From the NCBI GenBank assembly GCA_963800475.1, contig CAWDAZ010000004.1:248001-312000 (forward strand): a stretch of 64,000 nucleotides of DNA, in the 5' to 3' direction. Position 1 is the stretch's first letter. The number at the start of each line of letters is the position of its first letter. Below the pieces are notes generated by a model. It saw nothing but the letters and a program-made list of their open reading frames with translations. It was not told the DNA's origin and searched no databases. Below are positions 31,458 to 39,785 of the stretch, in pieces. The stretch is from Palsa-465 sp963800475 (GTDB lineage Bacteria > Actinomycetota > Thermoleophilia > Solirubrobacterales > Solirubrobacteraceae). A program made the position numbers and the translations under genes.

Positions 31458-32226
31458 AGGCCGGGACGAGCTCGAACTCGAGCGACTCCCAAGGGGCCCG
31501 CTCGAACGCCGCGCGCATCTCCTCTTCACTGCCGAGCCGCTCCGATAGGCGGCGGCCCTCGCATCGAACCGTCAACGCGCGAGCCGCGAACGGCCACGGC
31601 TGAAGCCGCACGCTGTTCGGGACCGCTCCCGCAACGAGCTCGAGGTCGACCGGCGCCCCGGCGGTCGGGCAGCCCTTGGCGGTCGCCGGCGACCGCCCAA
31701 GGCACAGCGCCAGCGACAGGTAGTCCCACGTCCAGATCAGCAGACTGGCGCGCTCGACCTGCGCCGGGTCGGCGCCGAGCGCCGCGAGCAGCTCGCCCTG
31801 GAACGCGCGCTGGGCGGCCAGGAAGCCGCGGATCGCGTCGGCGTCCTCGGGGAGCGCGCGGTCGAGGTCGCGGCGGGCGTACAGGCGGTGGCCGTGCATC
31901 GAGACGAGCACCGCGGCGTACCGGCTCTGCGAGACGAGGCTGCGGGGACCCTCGGTGAAGATCCCGAGGTGGATGCCGAGCGGCATCTCCATGAACGAGC
32001 GCGGCAGCCCGGTGTCGGGGTTGTAGATCGGCTCGAGATCCTGTCGCGCCCAGCCGACGTCGTGCTGCTCGGCCGCGAGGCACACCTCCTCGAGCGGCGC
32101 GACCGCCCCGAACCGCTCGTTCCCCCACGCCCGCGCGAGCTGCCCCGAGATCCAAGCGTGCGAGGGCTGGCCGATCGCGAGCCAGCCGTGCTCGTCCTCA
32201 CGGAGCAGCATGTTCAGGCGGAGCAC
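31456..32226 (-). CDS. DUF3891 family protein
   Basis: 256 aa. Landmarks of the family are the N-terminal QPSHAWISGQLARAWG, CLAAEQHDVGWARQD with the HD-like pair, IHLGIFTEGPRSLVSQSRYA, VSMHGHRLYARR and SLLIWTWDYLSLALC. His/Asp positions suggest a metal site of HD-domain character. The function is unknown. The start is ATG 32226 or the ATG five codons later. Confidence 0.8.
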   Translation of the reverse strand: MLRLNMLLREDEHGWLAIGQPSHAWISGQLARAWGNERFGAVAPLEEVCLAAEQHDVGWARQDLEPIYNPDTGLPRSFMEMPLGIHLGIFTEGPRSLVSQSRYAAVLVSMHGHRLYARRDLDRALPEDADAIRGFLAAQRAFQGELLAALGADPAQVERASLLIWTWDYLSLALCLGRSPATAKGCPTAGAPVDLELVAGAVPNSVRLQPWPFAARALTVRCEGRRLSERLGSEEEMRAAFERAPWESLEFELVPA

Positions 32227-32255
32227 CGCGTCGCACCGGGCCTTACCCTACCGGC

Positions 32256-32513
32256 GTGCGAACGTCGCTCGATGAGTTCGTGGACGCGGGGCCGTGGCCT
32301 CAGCGAGCAGGCATGCGCGCCCTGCTTCCGCTCGTCAGGAGACCTCGCAGCCGAGCGCTGCTCGGCCTGCTGGTCGCGGCCGACCAGGCGCTCAGCGCCG
32401 TCGCGGCGATGGGCCACTACGACGAGCCCGAGGTCGCACGCGAGCTTGGCTGGGACGCCGAGGCGGTCGTCGCCCGCGGGCGGGCGCTGCGCCGCGACGA
32501 GGGGCGACCGTGA
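32256..32513 (+). CDS. Small protein upstream of GMC oxidoreductase
   Basis: 85 aa, GTG start. It is helical and basic in the middle (LLPLVRRPRSRALLGLLVAAD) with a C-terminal acidic part (MGHYDEPEVARELGWDAEAV). Its stop overlaps the oxidoreductase start (GTGA), which suggests a partner subunit or chaperone for that enzyme, as gluconate-dehydrogenase-type GMC enzymes have small subunits. No family recognised. Confidence 0.6.
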   Translation: MRTSLDEFVDAGPWPQRAGMRALLPLVRRPRSRALLGLLVAADQALSAVAAMGHYDEPEVARELGWDAEAVVARGRALRRDEGRP

Positions 32514-33937
32514 GCACGATCTACGCGGATGCGTGCGTGGTCGGGGCCGGGGCGGGCGGGGCCGTGGTCGCCGCCGAGCTGGCCGAGGGCGGCGCGAACG
32601 TGGTGCTGCTCGACCAGGGTCCGGAGCACAGCGCGGACGAGTTCACCGCGCGGCCGCCGCAGATGCTCGCGCGGCTGTATCGCGACGGAGGCCAGCTCGT
32701 GACGCTCGGCAACCCCCCGGTGGGGCTGCCGCTGGGGAGCGGGATCGGCGGCTCGACGCTGATCAACTCCGGGACCTGCTTCCGCACCCCCGGCCACGTG
32801 CTCGAGCGCTGGCGGAATGAATTTGGGTTCGAGCTCGACGACCAGCAGCTCGACCGGTGCTTCGGCCGCGTCGAGCGCTCGCTGTCGATCTCCGAGGTGT
32901 CGCCCGAGCTGGCGGGCAACAACGCGGCCGTCGCCCGGCGCGGCGCTGAGCGGCTCGGGTGGTCGCACGGCTACCTGAAGCGGAACGCGAAGGGGTGCGT
33001 GGGGTCGGGGGTGTGCGCCTTCGGGTGCCCGACGTCCGCCAAGCAGCACACCGGGATCACCTACGTCCCACGGGCTCGGGCGGCGGGGGCGCAGGTGCTG
33101 AACGGAACCGACGCGCGGCGGCTCCTGGTGCGCCAGGGACGCATCAGGGGCGTCGAGACGCGCTTCCCCGACGGCTCGCGAGTGGACGTCAAAGCGCCTC
33201 GCGTGATCGTGTCCGCGGGGACGATCCATACCCCGCTGGTGCTGCGCGCAAGCGGTGTAGGGTCCGGCTCGGGGCAGCTCGGACACAACCTCACCCTGCA
33301 TCCGGCGACCGCCGCGGTGGCGCTGATGGACGAGGTCGTCGACATGGCGCGCGGCGTGCCCCAGAGCTTCTACGTTGACGAGTTCTCTCCCGAGGGGATC
33401 ATGTTCGAGACGGTCGCCGGGCCGCCGGCGTACGCGGCGATGTCGCTGCCGCTCACCGGGCCGCGCCACACCGAAGTGATGGCAAGCTATTCAAGGCTTG
33501 CGCAGCTCGGGCTGATGGTCAGCGACAGCTCGAGAGGCTCCGTCCACGCGGTCGGCCGCCGGGCGGTGGTCCGCTACGACCTGGTCAGGGCCGACATCGA
33601 GAAGTTCCGCGCCGGGATGGTGCGACTCGAGCAGCTGCTGCGCGCCGCGGGCGCGCGCGAGGTGTTCCTGCCACTGCCGCCCGGCGTCGCGCCCGAGCGG
33701 CTGCGCGCCCGCGACCTGCGGCTGATGGCGTTCCACCCGCTCGGCACCGCGCGGGCGGACTTCCGGCCCGAGCGCGGCGTGGTCGACGGCCGCCTGGCGG
33801 TCCACGGCGTCGAGGGCCTGTACGTCGCCGACGGCTCGGTGGTCCCTAGCGCGCTCGGCGTGAACCCGCAGTTGACGATCATGGCGCTGGCCACCAGGCT
33901 TGCGTTCGACCTACTGGAGGTGCCGTGTCCTTCCTGA
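32510..33937 (+). CDS. GMC-family flavin oxidoreductase
   Basis: 475 aa. The N-terminal ADP-binding fold is CVVGAGAGGAVVAAELAEGG with a following Asp for ribose (LLDQG). GSGIGGSTLINSGTCFRTP is the GMC flavin loop, KGCVGSGVCAFGCPTSAKQH is a Cys-rich segment seen in long-chain alcohol/cholesterol oxidase-like members, and FHPLGTARADF with YVADGSVVPSALGVNPQLTI is the C-terminal active-site part. It oxidises an alcohol; the substrate is unknown. Coupled upstream and downstream by short overlaps. Confidence 0.87.
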   Translation: MSTIYADACVVGAGAGGAVVAAELAEGGANVVLLDQGPEHSADEFTARPPQMLARLYRDGGQLVTLGNPPVGLPLGSGIGGSTLINSGTCFRTPGHVLERWRNEFGFELDDQQLDRCFGRVERSLSISEVSPELAGNNAAVARRGAERLGWSHGYLKRNAKGCVGSGVCAFGCPTSAKQHTGITYVPRARAAGAQVLNGTDARRLLVRQGRIRGVETRFPDGSRVDVKAPRVIVSAGTIHTPLVLRASGVGSGSGQLGHNLTLHPATAAVALMDEVVDMARGVPQSFYVDEFSPEGIMFETVAGPPAYAAMSLPLTGPRHTEVMASYSRLAQLGLMVSDSSRGSVHAVGRRAVVRYDLVRADIEKFRAGMVRLEQLLRAAGAREVFLPLPPGVAPERLRARDLRLMAFHPLGTARADFRPERGVVDGRLAVHGVEGLYVADGSVVPSALGVNPQLTIMALATRLAFDLLEVPCPS

Positions 33938-34284
33938 TCGACCCACCCTGGCTGTACGCCAACGGCCGCGCATACGGCCAGCTGACCCGCTCCGAGGAGC
34001 CCGACTCCAAACGCGATGTGCTGTTCGTCGCGGGGACGATGGCGCTGTTCTGGGGAGTCAGCGTCGCGCTGTACCTCGACAAGCCATGGACGCGCCCGAT
34101 CTGGCGCCTGTGCCGGGCGAGCTCGGGCCGCGACTGGATGCTCAACTCGGGGGTGCTGCGGCTCGACGCGCGGCGGGCCGGGACGCCCACGCACGTGGTC
34201 TCGGCCGCGATCTTCGCCACCTACCCCTACTGGTTGTGGCGCGGGCTGCGGGCCGGCCGTGGCGGGCGCAGCGGTGGGCGTTGA
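33925..34284 (+). CDS. Small membrane-associated protein downstream of GMC oxidoreductase
   Basis: 119 aa, GTG start, overlapping the GMC gene by 13 nt. One clear hydrophobic helix (VLFVAGTMALFWGVSVALYL) and a second weak one near the C-terminus (VVSAAIFATYPYWLW). The basic C-terminus is Gly/Arg-rich. No known family. The overlaps on both sides suggest it is made with the oxidoreductase and could anchor it to the membrane. Confidence 0.6.
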   Translation: MSFLIDPPWLYANGRAYGQLTRSEEPDSKRDVLFVAGTMALFWGVSVALYLDKPWTRPIWRLCRASSGRDWMLNSGVLRLDARRAGTPTHVVSAAIFATYPYWLWRGLRAGRGGRSGGR

Positions 34285-34901
34285 CACCGGACTTCGCGAC
34301 GCCGCTGCGCGAACAGGACGTCGCCCGCGATCCGTTCGACGAGTTCGCGCGGTGGTTTCAGGCGGCGGCGCGCGCCGGGGTCCGGGATCCGGAGGCGGCC
34401 GCGCTCGCGACCGCTTCGGCGGACGGCGCGCCGTCGGTCCGGATGGTGCTCGTCAAGCAAACCGCCGAGCCCGGGTTCGCGTTCTTCACCAATTACGGAA
34501 GCCGCAAGGGGCGCGAGCTCGCTTCGAATCCCCGCGCCGCGTTGCTGTTCCACTGGGATCCGCTCGGGCGCCAGGTGCGAATCGAGGGAGCGATCGAGCG
34601 GCTGTCCGCCGCTGACTCGGCCGTGTACGTCCGCACCCGCCCGCGCGCAAGCCAGTTGAGCGCGCTCGCCTCTCCGCAGAGCCAGCCGATCGAGTCGCGG
34701 GAGCAGCTCGAGCGGCGGGTCGCCGAGCTCACCGAGCGCCACCGGGACTCTGAGCTCCCGGTGCCCGACTTCTGGGGTGGGTTCCGGCTCTTGCCCGACG
34801 GCTTCGAGTTCTGGCAGCACCGCGAGGACCGCCTGCACGACCGGCTGCTCTACCGGCGCGCCGAGGACGGCGGCTGGCAGCTCGAACGGCTCGCGCCATA
34901 A
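34281..34901 (+). CDS. pdxH: Pyridoxamine 5'-phosphate oxidase
   Basis: 206 aa. It makes pyridoxal 5'-phosphate with FMN and O2. ALATASADGAPSVRMVLVK, GFAFFTNYGSRKGRELASNP, LFHWDPLGRQVRIEG, RPRASQLSALASPQSQ and the C-terminal FWQHREDRLHDRLLYRR/W-Q-LERLAP are the canonical PdxH motifs. The best start is TTG 34281, inside the stop of the upstream gene (TTGA), since no ATG or GTG fits the family's N-terminus. Confidence 0.93.
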   Translation: MTPDFATPLREQDVARDPFDEFARWFQAAARAGVRDPEAAALATASADGAPSVRMVLVKQTAEPGFAFFTNYGSRKGRELASNPRAALLFHWDPLGRQVRIEGAIERLSAADSAVYVRTRPRASQLSALASPQSQPIESREQLERRVAELTERHRDSELPVPDFWGGFRLLPDGFEFWQHREDRLHDRLLYRRAEDGGWQLERLAP

Positions 34902-34919
34902 CGCCGGCGGGACTACGCT

Positions 34920-35315
34920 GTGGCGATGCGGCGTGCGACCGTGATCGGCATGATTCTGTGGCTCGGCGCATGCGGGGCCGCGAGCGGGGGCATGCGGCGC
35001 TCGGGAATCGACGGCCGCATCGTCGCCGGGCCGACGTGCCCGGTCGAGCGTAGGCCTCCAGCCCCGACGTGCGCACCGCGACCGCTCGCCGCCAGGCTCA
35101 GGATCCATCCGGCCGGCAGGGGGTCGCCGCAGGTGACGGTGCGCTCGGATTCGAGCGGCCGCTTCACGATTCGCCTGGCGGCCGGCGAGTACACCGTCAA
35201 GCCGCTCGCGCAGCCCGGGTCCGCGTTGCCGCGTCCGCCCGCGCCGCTTGAGGTCAGGGTCCGTCCGGGCCGCTTCACCCAGATCCGCGTCACGTACGAC
35301 ACCGGCATCCGCTGA
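34920..35315 (+). CDS. Small lipoprotein with carboxypeptidase-regulatory-like domain
   Basis: 131 aa. A short signal peptide ends in LWLGACGAA (lipobox Cys ~18). The mature part is a prealbumin-like beta-sandwich: SPQVTVRSDSSGRFTIRLAAGEYTVKPL is the typical CarboxypepD_reg-like strand pattern. GTG 34920 or ATG 34926 could start it. Function unknown. Confidence 0.7.
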   Translation: MAMRRATVIGMILWLGACGAASGGMRRSGIDGRIVAGPTCPVERRPPAPTCAPRPLAARLRIHPAGRGSPQVTVRSDSSGRFTIRLAAGEYTVKPLAQPGSALPRPPAPLEVRVRPGRFTQIRVTYDTGIR

Positions 35316-35323
35316 GCCGCTCG

Positions 35324-36517
35324 ATGGGGTCCTCGCCCAATCCGGCCGAGCGGCGGCTGGTGTTCGTGGTCGGCGCCGTGGTGTTCGTCGACACGATGTT
35401 CTACGCGGCGATCACGCCGCTGCTACCAGGGCTGGCGCACTCGCTCCACCTCTCGAAGCTGTCCGCCGGGGTGCTGACGGCCTCGTACCCGCTGGGGACG
35501 CTGCTGGCGGCGGTGCCGGGGGGCATCCTTGCGGTACGGATCGGGCCGAAGCGGACCGTGTTCGTGGGCCTCGCGCTGCTCGCGGGCGCGACGCTTGCGT
35601 TCGGTCTGCTCGACAGCCCGGTGGCGCTCGATGTGGCGAGGCTCATCGAGGGCGTCGGGGGCGCGTGCTCGTGGGCCGGCGGGCTGGCGTGGATCGTCGC
35701 CGAGGCGCCGCCCGAGCGGCGCGGGGGACTGATCGGCGGGGCGCTCGGGGCGGGGATCGCCGGCGCCCTGCTGGGACCGGTGATCGGCATGGTCGCGGCC
35801 GCGATCGGCCGCGCGGGCGCGTTCAGCGCGGTCGTGCTGCTGTCGCTGGTGCTGATGATCGCCGCCGGCCGGCTTCCGTCCGTTCACTCGAACTCCGGTC
35901 AGGGGCTGCGGGAGCTGGCGAGCTCGCTCGGCGACCGGGCGATCGCGGTCGGGATCTGGCTGGTCGCGCTGCCCGCGATCGCGGCCGGCCTCCTCAACGT
36001 GCTCGGCCCGCTGCGGATGCACGAGCTCGGGGCGGCGGCCGGCGTGATCGGCGCGACGTTCCTCGCCGGCGCCGGGATCGAGGCGCTGCTCTCGCCGGTG
36101 CTCGGGCGGCTGTCCGATCGCCGCGGGCGACTGCTGCCGCTGCGCTTCGGGCTGGCGGGCGCCGCGGTGCTGCTCGCGTGCTTCACGCTGCCGTCCAGCG
36201 CCGCCGCTCTGGCGATCGTGCTCGTCGCCACCGCCACGACGCTGGGTGCGTTCTGGGCGCCGGCGATGGCGATGCTCTCCGACGCCGCCGAGACCCGCGG
36301 GCTCGACCAGGCGCTTGCCGCGGCGCTGATGAACGTCGCGTGGGCGGGCGGGCAGATCCTCGGCTCGGGTGCGGGAGGGGCCGTCGCGAAGGGGCTCGGC
36401 GACGCGGCGCCGACGCTCGCGACGGCCGGCCTGTGCGCCATGACGCTGCTCGCCTTGGGGGTTCCCGCCGCGGGCAGGCGGCGCACCGCGGCTCGGAGCT
36501 ACGGAATCCCTGAGTAG
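35324..36517 (+). CDS. MFS transporter (drug/proton antiporter-like)
   Basis: 397 aa with 12 predicted helices. TASYPLGTLLAAVPGGILAVRIGPKR is the N-terminal helix 2-3 loop (motif A, GxxxxRxGxxR form) and GALGAGIAGALLGPVIGMVA is the motif-C-like helix 5 of DHA1 antiporters. The starting codon is ATG 35324, 9 nt after the lipoprotein stop. Substrate unknown. Its 3' end overlaps the convergent esterase-like gene by 19 nt. Confidence 0.88.
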   Translation: MGSSPNPAERRLVFVVGAVVFVDTMFYAAITPLLPGLAHSLHLSKLSAGVLTASYPLGTLLAAVPGGILAVRIGPKRTVFVGLALLAGATLAFGLLDSPVALDVARLIEGVGGACSWAGGLAWIVAEAPPERRGGLIGGALGAGIAGALLGPVIGMVAAAIGRAGAFSAVVLLSLVLMIAAGRLPSVHSNSGQGLRELASSLGDRAIAVGIWLVALPAIAAGLLNVLGPLRMHELGAAAGVIGATFLAGAGIEALLSPVLGRLSDRRGRLLPLRFGLAGAAVLLACFTLPSSAAALAIVLVATATTLGAFWAPAMAMLSDAAETRGLDQALAAALMNVAWAGGQILGSGAGGAVAKGLGDAAPTLATAGLCAMTLLALGVPAAGRRRTAARSYGIPE

Positions 36518-38832
36518 TTATAGGTGTGGCAGGGCTGCCCGTTGCAGACGTCGTCGACGACGCCGCTGCGCTGATCGAAATCCGACTTCTGCTGGCGAGC
36601 CGCGGGGGTGTTGCGCGGGAACTCGTGGGGATCGTTGGCGCCCCACTGTGAGGACGGCAGGCTCGACGGGCACCCGTCGACCGGCGGGGTGTCGGTGAAC
36701 GGCGGTGCGCCGACTCCGAGCGTGCAGCCGGCGTTCGGCTGGCCGGCGTCCCACACCACGATCGCCGAGCCGTGCCACGGGTACGAGGGGATCGGCGGGA
36801 TCAGCCCGAAGTACTCCGAGCCCCCGGTCGGGTCGCGCGCGGTGTCGAGCGCCGGCCAGTGGATGTCGGCGCCGATCGTCCGCGCCTCGACCGCCGCCGC
36901 GAAGTCGCTCACCTGGTGGTCGCCGAACGCGACGTGCATCAGCACGGTGTGGGCGGGGGTGTCAGGAAGCGGGTGTGTGGTCATGTTCTCCGCGTACCCG
37001 TCGGCCTCGCCGCGGTCCCAGAGCATCTGCATCAGCGCGAACACGATCTCGCGGTCGGCCTCGGCGGGGTACGCCTTGTAGACGAGCCACGCGTAGGAGG
37101 GGAGGTTCGTACCGCTATCCGGCGGCCCCTCGCTGGCGGCGCCGGTGCCGAAGTCAGACGAGCGCTGCAGCAGCGTCGAGTAGTTCATGCCGGGCACGCC
37201 GAGCGTCGCGTGGGTGCCGTCGACCATCAGCGCCGCGACGGCGCCGCCGAGGATCCCGCCCTGGCTGTTGCCGTCGTAGTAGACCTGGTTGGAGGTGTCG
37301 ATCACCGGATGGCCGTTGGCCTGGAACGCGGGGTTCGACACGAGCCCCTTGGGGTGGCCCATCAGGCGGCCGAGGTACAGCTCGGCGAGGATCCCCTCCT
37401 GGAGGCGATCGACGACCGACTCGAAATGGGACAGGTCGCCGATCGCGCCGACGACGTTCGGGATGTCGCAGTTGTTGGGCAGGTCGGGCTGGACGCCCTG
37501 CTCACCCTCTCCCAGCCACGTCTGCAGCATCCCCGGCCAGTCGGACGGGTTCGTCGACGGCAGGTCGGGACACGCCATCCCGATCTCGTCGGTCGCGCAG
37601 AACACGAAGTCGTGCTCCTCGCCCATAGCCTCGAGCTGCCCTTGGTTGACTTCGTTGCGATCGCCGAACAGGCCGTGTCCGTAAAAGCCGGCGCGGCCCG
37701 GCGACGTCTCCGCGGCCCACGGGATGTTGCAGGTGAAGCGGCCCTCGTAAGTGTTGCCGGGCAGCTGCGCCGGGAGGCTCGCGCCCGGCGGGTCGTAGAA
37801 CGACCCGCCGGGCTGGCAGCCCGGGGTGTTCAGGTAGCAGGGCACGTAGAAACGGCCCTGCACCTGACGGGCGATGTTGCCGTTCTGAGCCCTCGTGTTG
37901 TTCGTGACACTGGTGACCACGAACTTGGGAGCTGTCGAAGCGGCCGGGATCTCGAGGCTCTTCAGCTGGCTCGCCTGCTCGCCGAGCTGGGCGAACGCGT
38001 CGTTGCGGATCTGGAGCATTCGCTCGGTCAGGTTGCGCTGGCTCGCGACCGTGAAGTCCCATGCCATGTAGAGGCTGTGGCGGTTGACGCCGGCGCGCTT
38101 GAGGGTGCGGAAGATCGATTCCATGTGCGCCGCCCGGCCGGTCTCGCCGCCCGGGTATGAAGCGTCCGGGTTGCAGGCGGCGCAGGGGTCGTCGCGGAAC
38201 GCGGCGAATACGGCGGGCGCCGGGATCGGGTTGCCACTCGCATCGCGGAGGTCGCGCAGCGCGACGATGTACCGGTGCCCCTCGGTGAAGTTGACCGCCG
38301 GGCGGACGATCAGGTTGCGGACCGAGTCGCTCGACGAGTTCGAGTCGATCTCGGTCCAGATCGGCCACCGCGGGTGGGTGCGGACGGTCGCGTCGATCAC
38401 CACGATCGGGGCAGCCGGGTTTCGGTACGCCTGCAGGTCGTCGAGCGGGACGCCGCCGGTCTGATCCAGCGCCTGCTGGTTGTCGAGCCCGGGGATGTGG
38501 ACGGTGATCAGCGAGCCGGGCGAGAACCCGTCGTCGCGGTTCCACTCGGTCGGGTCGATCGGCTTCCCGGCCGCGTTGCGCGGCATCGCGAGGATGTTGA
38601 AGTCGATCCGCCGCCCGGTGGCGGCGCCGCTGTCCAGCGCCGTGAAGTAGTCGTTCGGGAACGGCGCCAGGCAGACCGTCGGGTCGAAATTGTCGCAGTA
38701 CGGCGCGATCGGAGCCTGGAGCGTCTGCACCCCTTCCGAGGCCGCGCTGCCAGCCAGCGGGAGCGCGACGACGACGACGAGCACGACGATGCACAGTCCC
38801 AGTCGGCCAAGCAGCCCGCGACGTCCTCCCAC
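36499..38832 (-). CDS. Large secreted esterase/lipase-like protein
   Basis: 777 aa. A signal peptide (LGLCIVVLVVVVALPLAGSA) is followed by a domain of about 250 residues with PFPNDYFTALDSG and RDLRDASGNPI, which resembles the N-terminal region of bacterial extracellular lipases. In the second half FYGHGLFGDRNEV could form the oxyanion site and VYYDGNSQGGILGG contains a G-x-S-x-G nucleophile elbow. VLMHVAFGDHQVSDFAA may supply the catalytic Asp/His. Several Cys pairs (PGCQPGG, ACNPD) suit an extracellular protein. GTG start; substrate unknown. Confidence 0.7.
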   Translation of the reverse strand: MGGRRGLLGRLGLCIVVLVVVVALPLAGSAASEGVQTLQAPIAPYCDNFDPTVCLAPFPNDYFTALDSGAATGRRIDFNILAMPRNAAGKPIDPTEWNRDDGFSPGSLITVHIPGLDNQQALDQTGGVPLDDLQAYRNPAAPIVVIDATVRTHPRWPIWTEIDSNSSSDSVRNLIVRPAVNFTEGHRYIVALRDLRDASGNPIPAPAVFAAFRDDPCAACNPDASYPGGETGRAAHMESIFRTLKRAGVNRHSLYMAWDFTVASQRNLTERMLQIRNDAFAQLGEQASQLKSLEIPAASTAPKFVVTSVTNNTRAQNGNIARQVQGRFYVPCYLNTPGCQPGGSFYDPPGASLPAQLPGNTYEGRFTCNIPWAAETSPGRAGFYGHGLFGDRNEVNQGQLEAMGEEHDFVFCATDEIGMACPDLPSTNPSDWPGMLQTWLGEGEQGVQPDLPNNCDIPNVVGAIGDLSHFESVVDRLQEGILAELYLGRLMGHPKGLVSNPAFQANGHPVIDTSNQVYYDGNSQGGILGGAVAALMVDGTHATLGVPGMNYSTLLQRSSDFGTGAASEGPPDSGTNLPSYAWLVYKAYPAEADREIVFALMQMLWDRGEADGYAENMTTHPLPDTPAHTVLMHVAFGDHQVSDFAAAVEARTIGADIHWPALDTARDPTGGSEYFGLIPPIPSYPWHGSAIVVWDAGQPNAGCTLGVGAPPFTDTPPVDGCPSSLPSSQWGANDPHEFPRNTPAARQQKSDFDQRSGVVDDVCNGQPCHTYNYSGIP

Positions 38833-38969
38833 AGATCGAACGGTAGGTGATCCGCCGCTCGGCTGGTGCAGTTATCAGCCGATTTCCGTCCTGTCCTCCC
38901 GCGCGGAGGGCGACCGGCGTGTAGGGGCGTCCGGGTGCGGGAAGTTCGTGTTTGCGCTGCTCGTCTGTG

Positions 38970-39785
38970 TCATCGAATCGGTGCTTTGGCGAGGTATTGG
39001 TGGCGGGCGGGCACGATGATGTCGGTGTGGCGAACAAAGTCGTGGACGATCACGGTGCCGCGGTGTACCCGAGTCCAGGTGCCATCGCAGCGGTCCTCCA
39101 TGTCCCAGATCGTGCCGCGGACGGTGGCGGCGCTGAACCGGCCGCGGCTGCGGAAGTGGCCATGAGCTGTGGAGTGCAGGGTCTGTAGGACTCGGCGGTC
39201 GGCGGGCGCCCCCGGCTCGAGCTGTGCCCCGGCGGACTTGCCCCTGCAGCCGGCGTAGCCGGGGGCGCCGGGGAACAGCCCTTCGAGCAGCGTGAGAGTG
39301 GTCAGGCCGCCGCCGCCGCGGTCCTGGGTGATCCTGAAGATGGCACCGCCGAACTGGCCGGTTTGGGTCTGGGGGCCATCGGTTGACGCGGCGGTCAGCT
39401 TGATCGTGCCGTGCCTGGCGTCCACCTCCGCGCCGGTGGGCAGCTGCTCGACCGAGCCCAGCGGCATGAACCCCTGCCTACCGGTGCCATGGTTGGGCAG
39501 TCGGACCAAGACGAGTCCTGATACCGGCGCGGCGTCAAGCGATTTGCCGAGCACCGGAGGCGGCGGGGAGGCTGGGTGCGTCGCCCGCGCGCCTACGCCA
39601 GCTGGGTGCGTCGCCCGCGCGCCTGCGCCGCAGGCACCGCCGGCCAGCGCGAGGAAACCACCGATGAGGCAGGCCGCGATCGCCGGCTGTCTCCCCGGCG
39701 GTGGCAGGTCACCGGCGTCTGCGTGCTTTGGCGAGATAGCTGTGGTGAGCGTGGAGGACGATGCGGACGTGGCGGACGAAGTCAT
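38970..39785 (-). CDS. Secreted protein with shared FecR-like C-terminal domain (paralogue 3)
   Basis: 271 aa. A hydrophobic export segment (IAACLIGGFLALAGGACG) lies unusually far in, near residue 35-55, because the only start in frame is ATG 39785 inside the upstream paralogue. After a repeat GARATHPAG/GARATHPAS comes the ~210-residue domain shared with the next two genes: PPPVLGKSLDAAPVSG, then LPTGAEVDARHGTIKLTA, GQFGGAIFRITQ, LLEGLFPGAPGYAGC, FRSRGRFSAATVRGTIW, DRCDGTWTRVHRGTVIV. The strand pattern recalls FecR-type domains. Function unknown. Confidence 0.7.
   Translation of the reverse strand: MTSSATSASSSTLTTAISPKHADAGDLPPPGRQPAIAACLIGGFLALAGGACGAGARATHPAGVGARATHPASPPPPVLGKSLDAAPVSGLVLVRLPNHGTGRQGFMPLGSVEQLPTGAEVDARHGTIKLTAASTDGPQTQTGQFGGAIFRITQDRGGGGLTTLTLLEGLFPGAPGYAGCRGKSAGAQLEPGAPADRRVLQTLHSTAHGHFRSRGRFSAATVRGTIWDMEDRCDGTWTRVHRGTVIVHDFVRHTDIIVPARHQYLAKAPIR
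39571..39630. repeat. 30-bp tandem duplication
   Basis: Two adjacent 30-nt copies (39571-39600 and 39601-39630) differ at only two positions. They encode the duplicated ARATHPA segment between the export signal and the FecR-like domain, so the linker was lengthened by an in-frame duplication. Confidence 0.9.
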
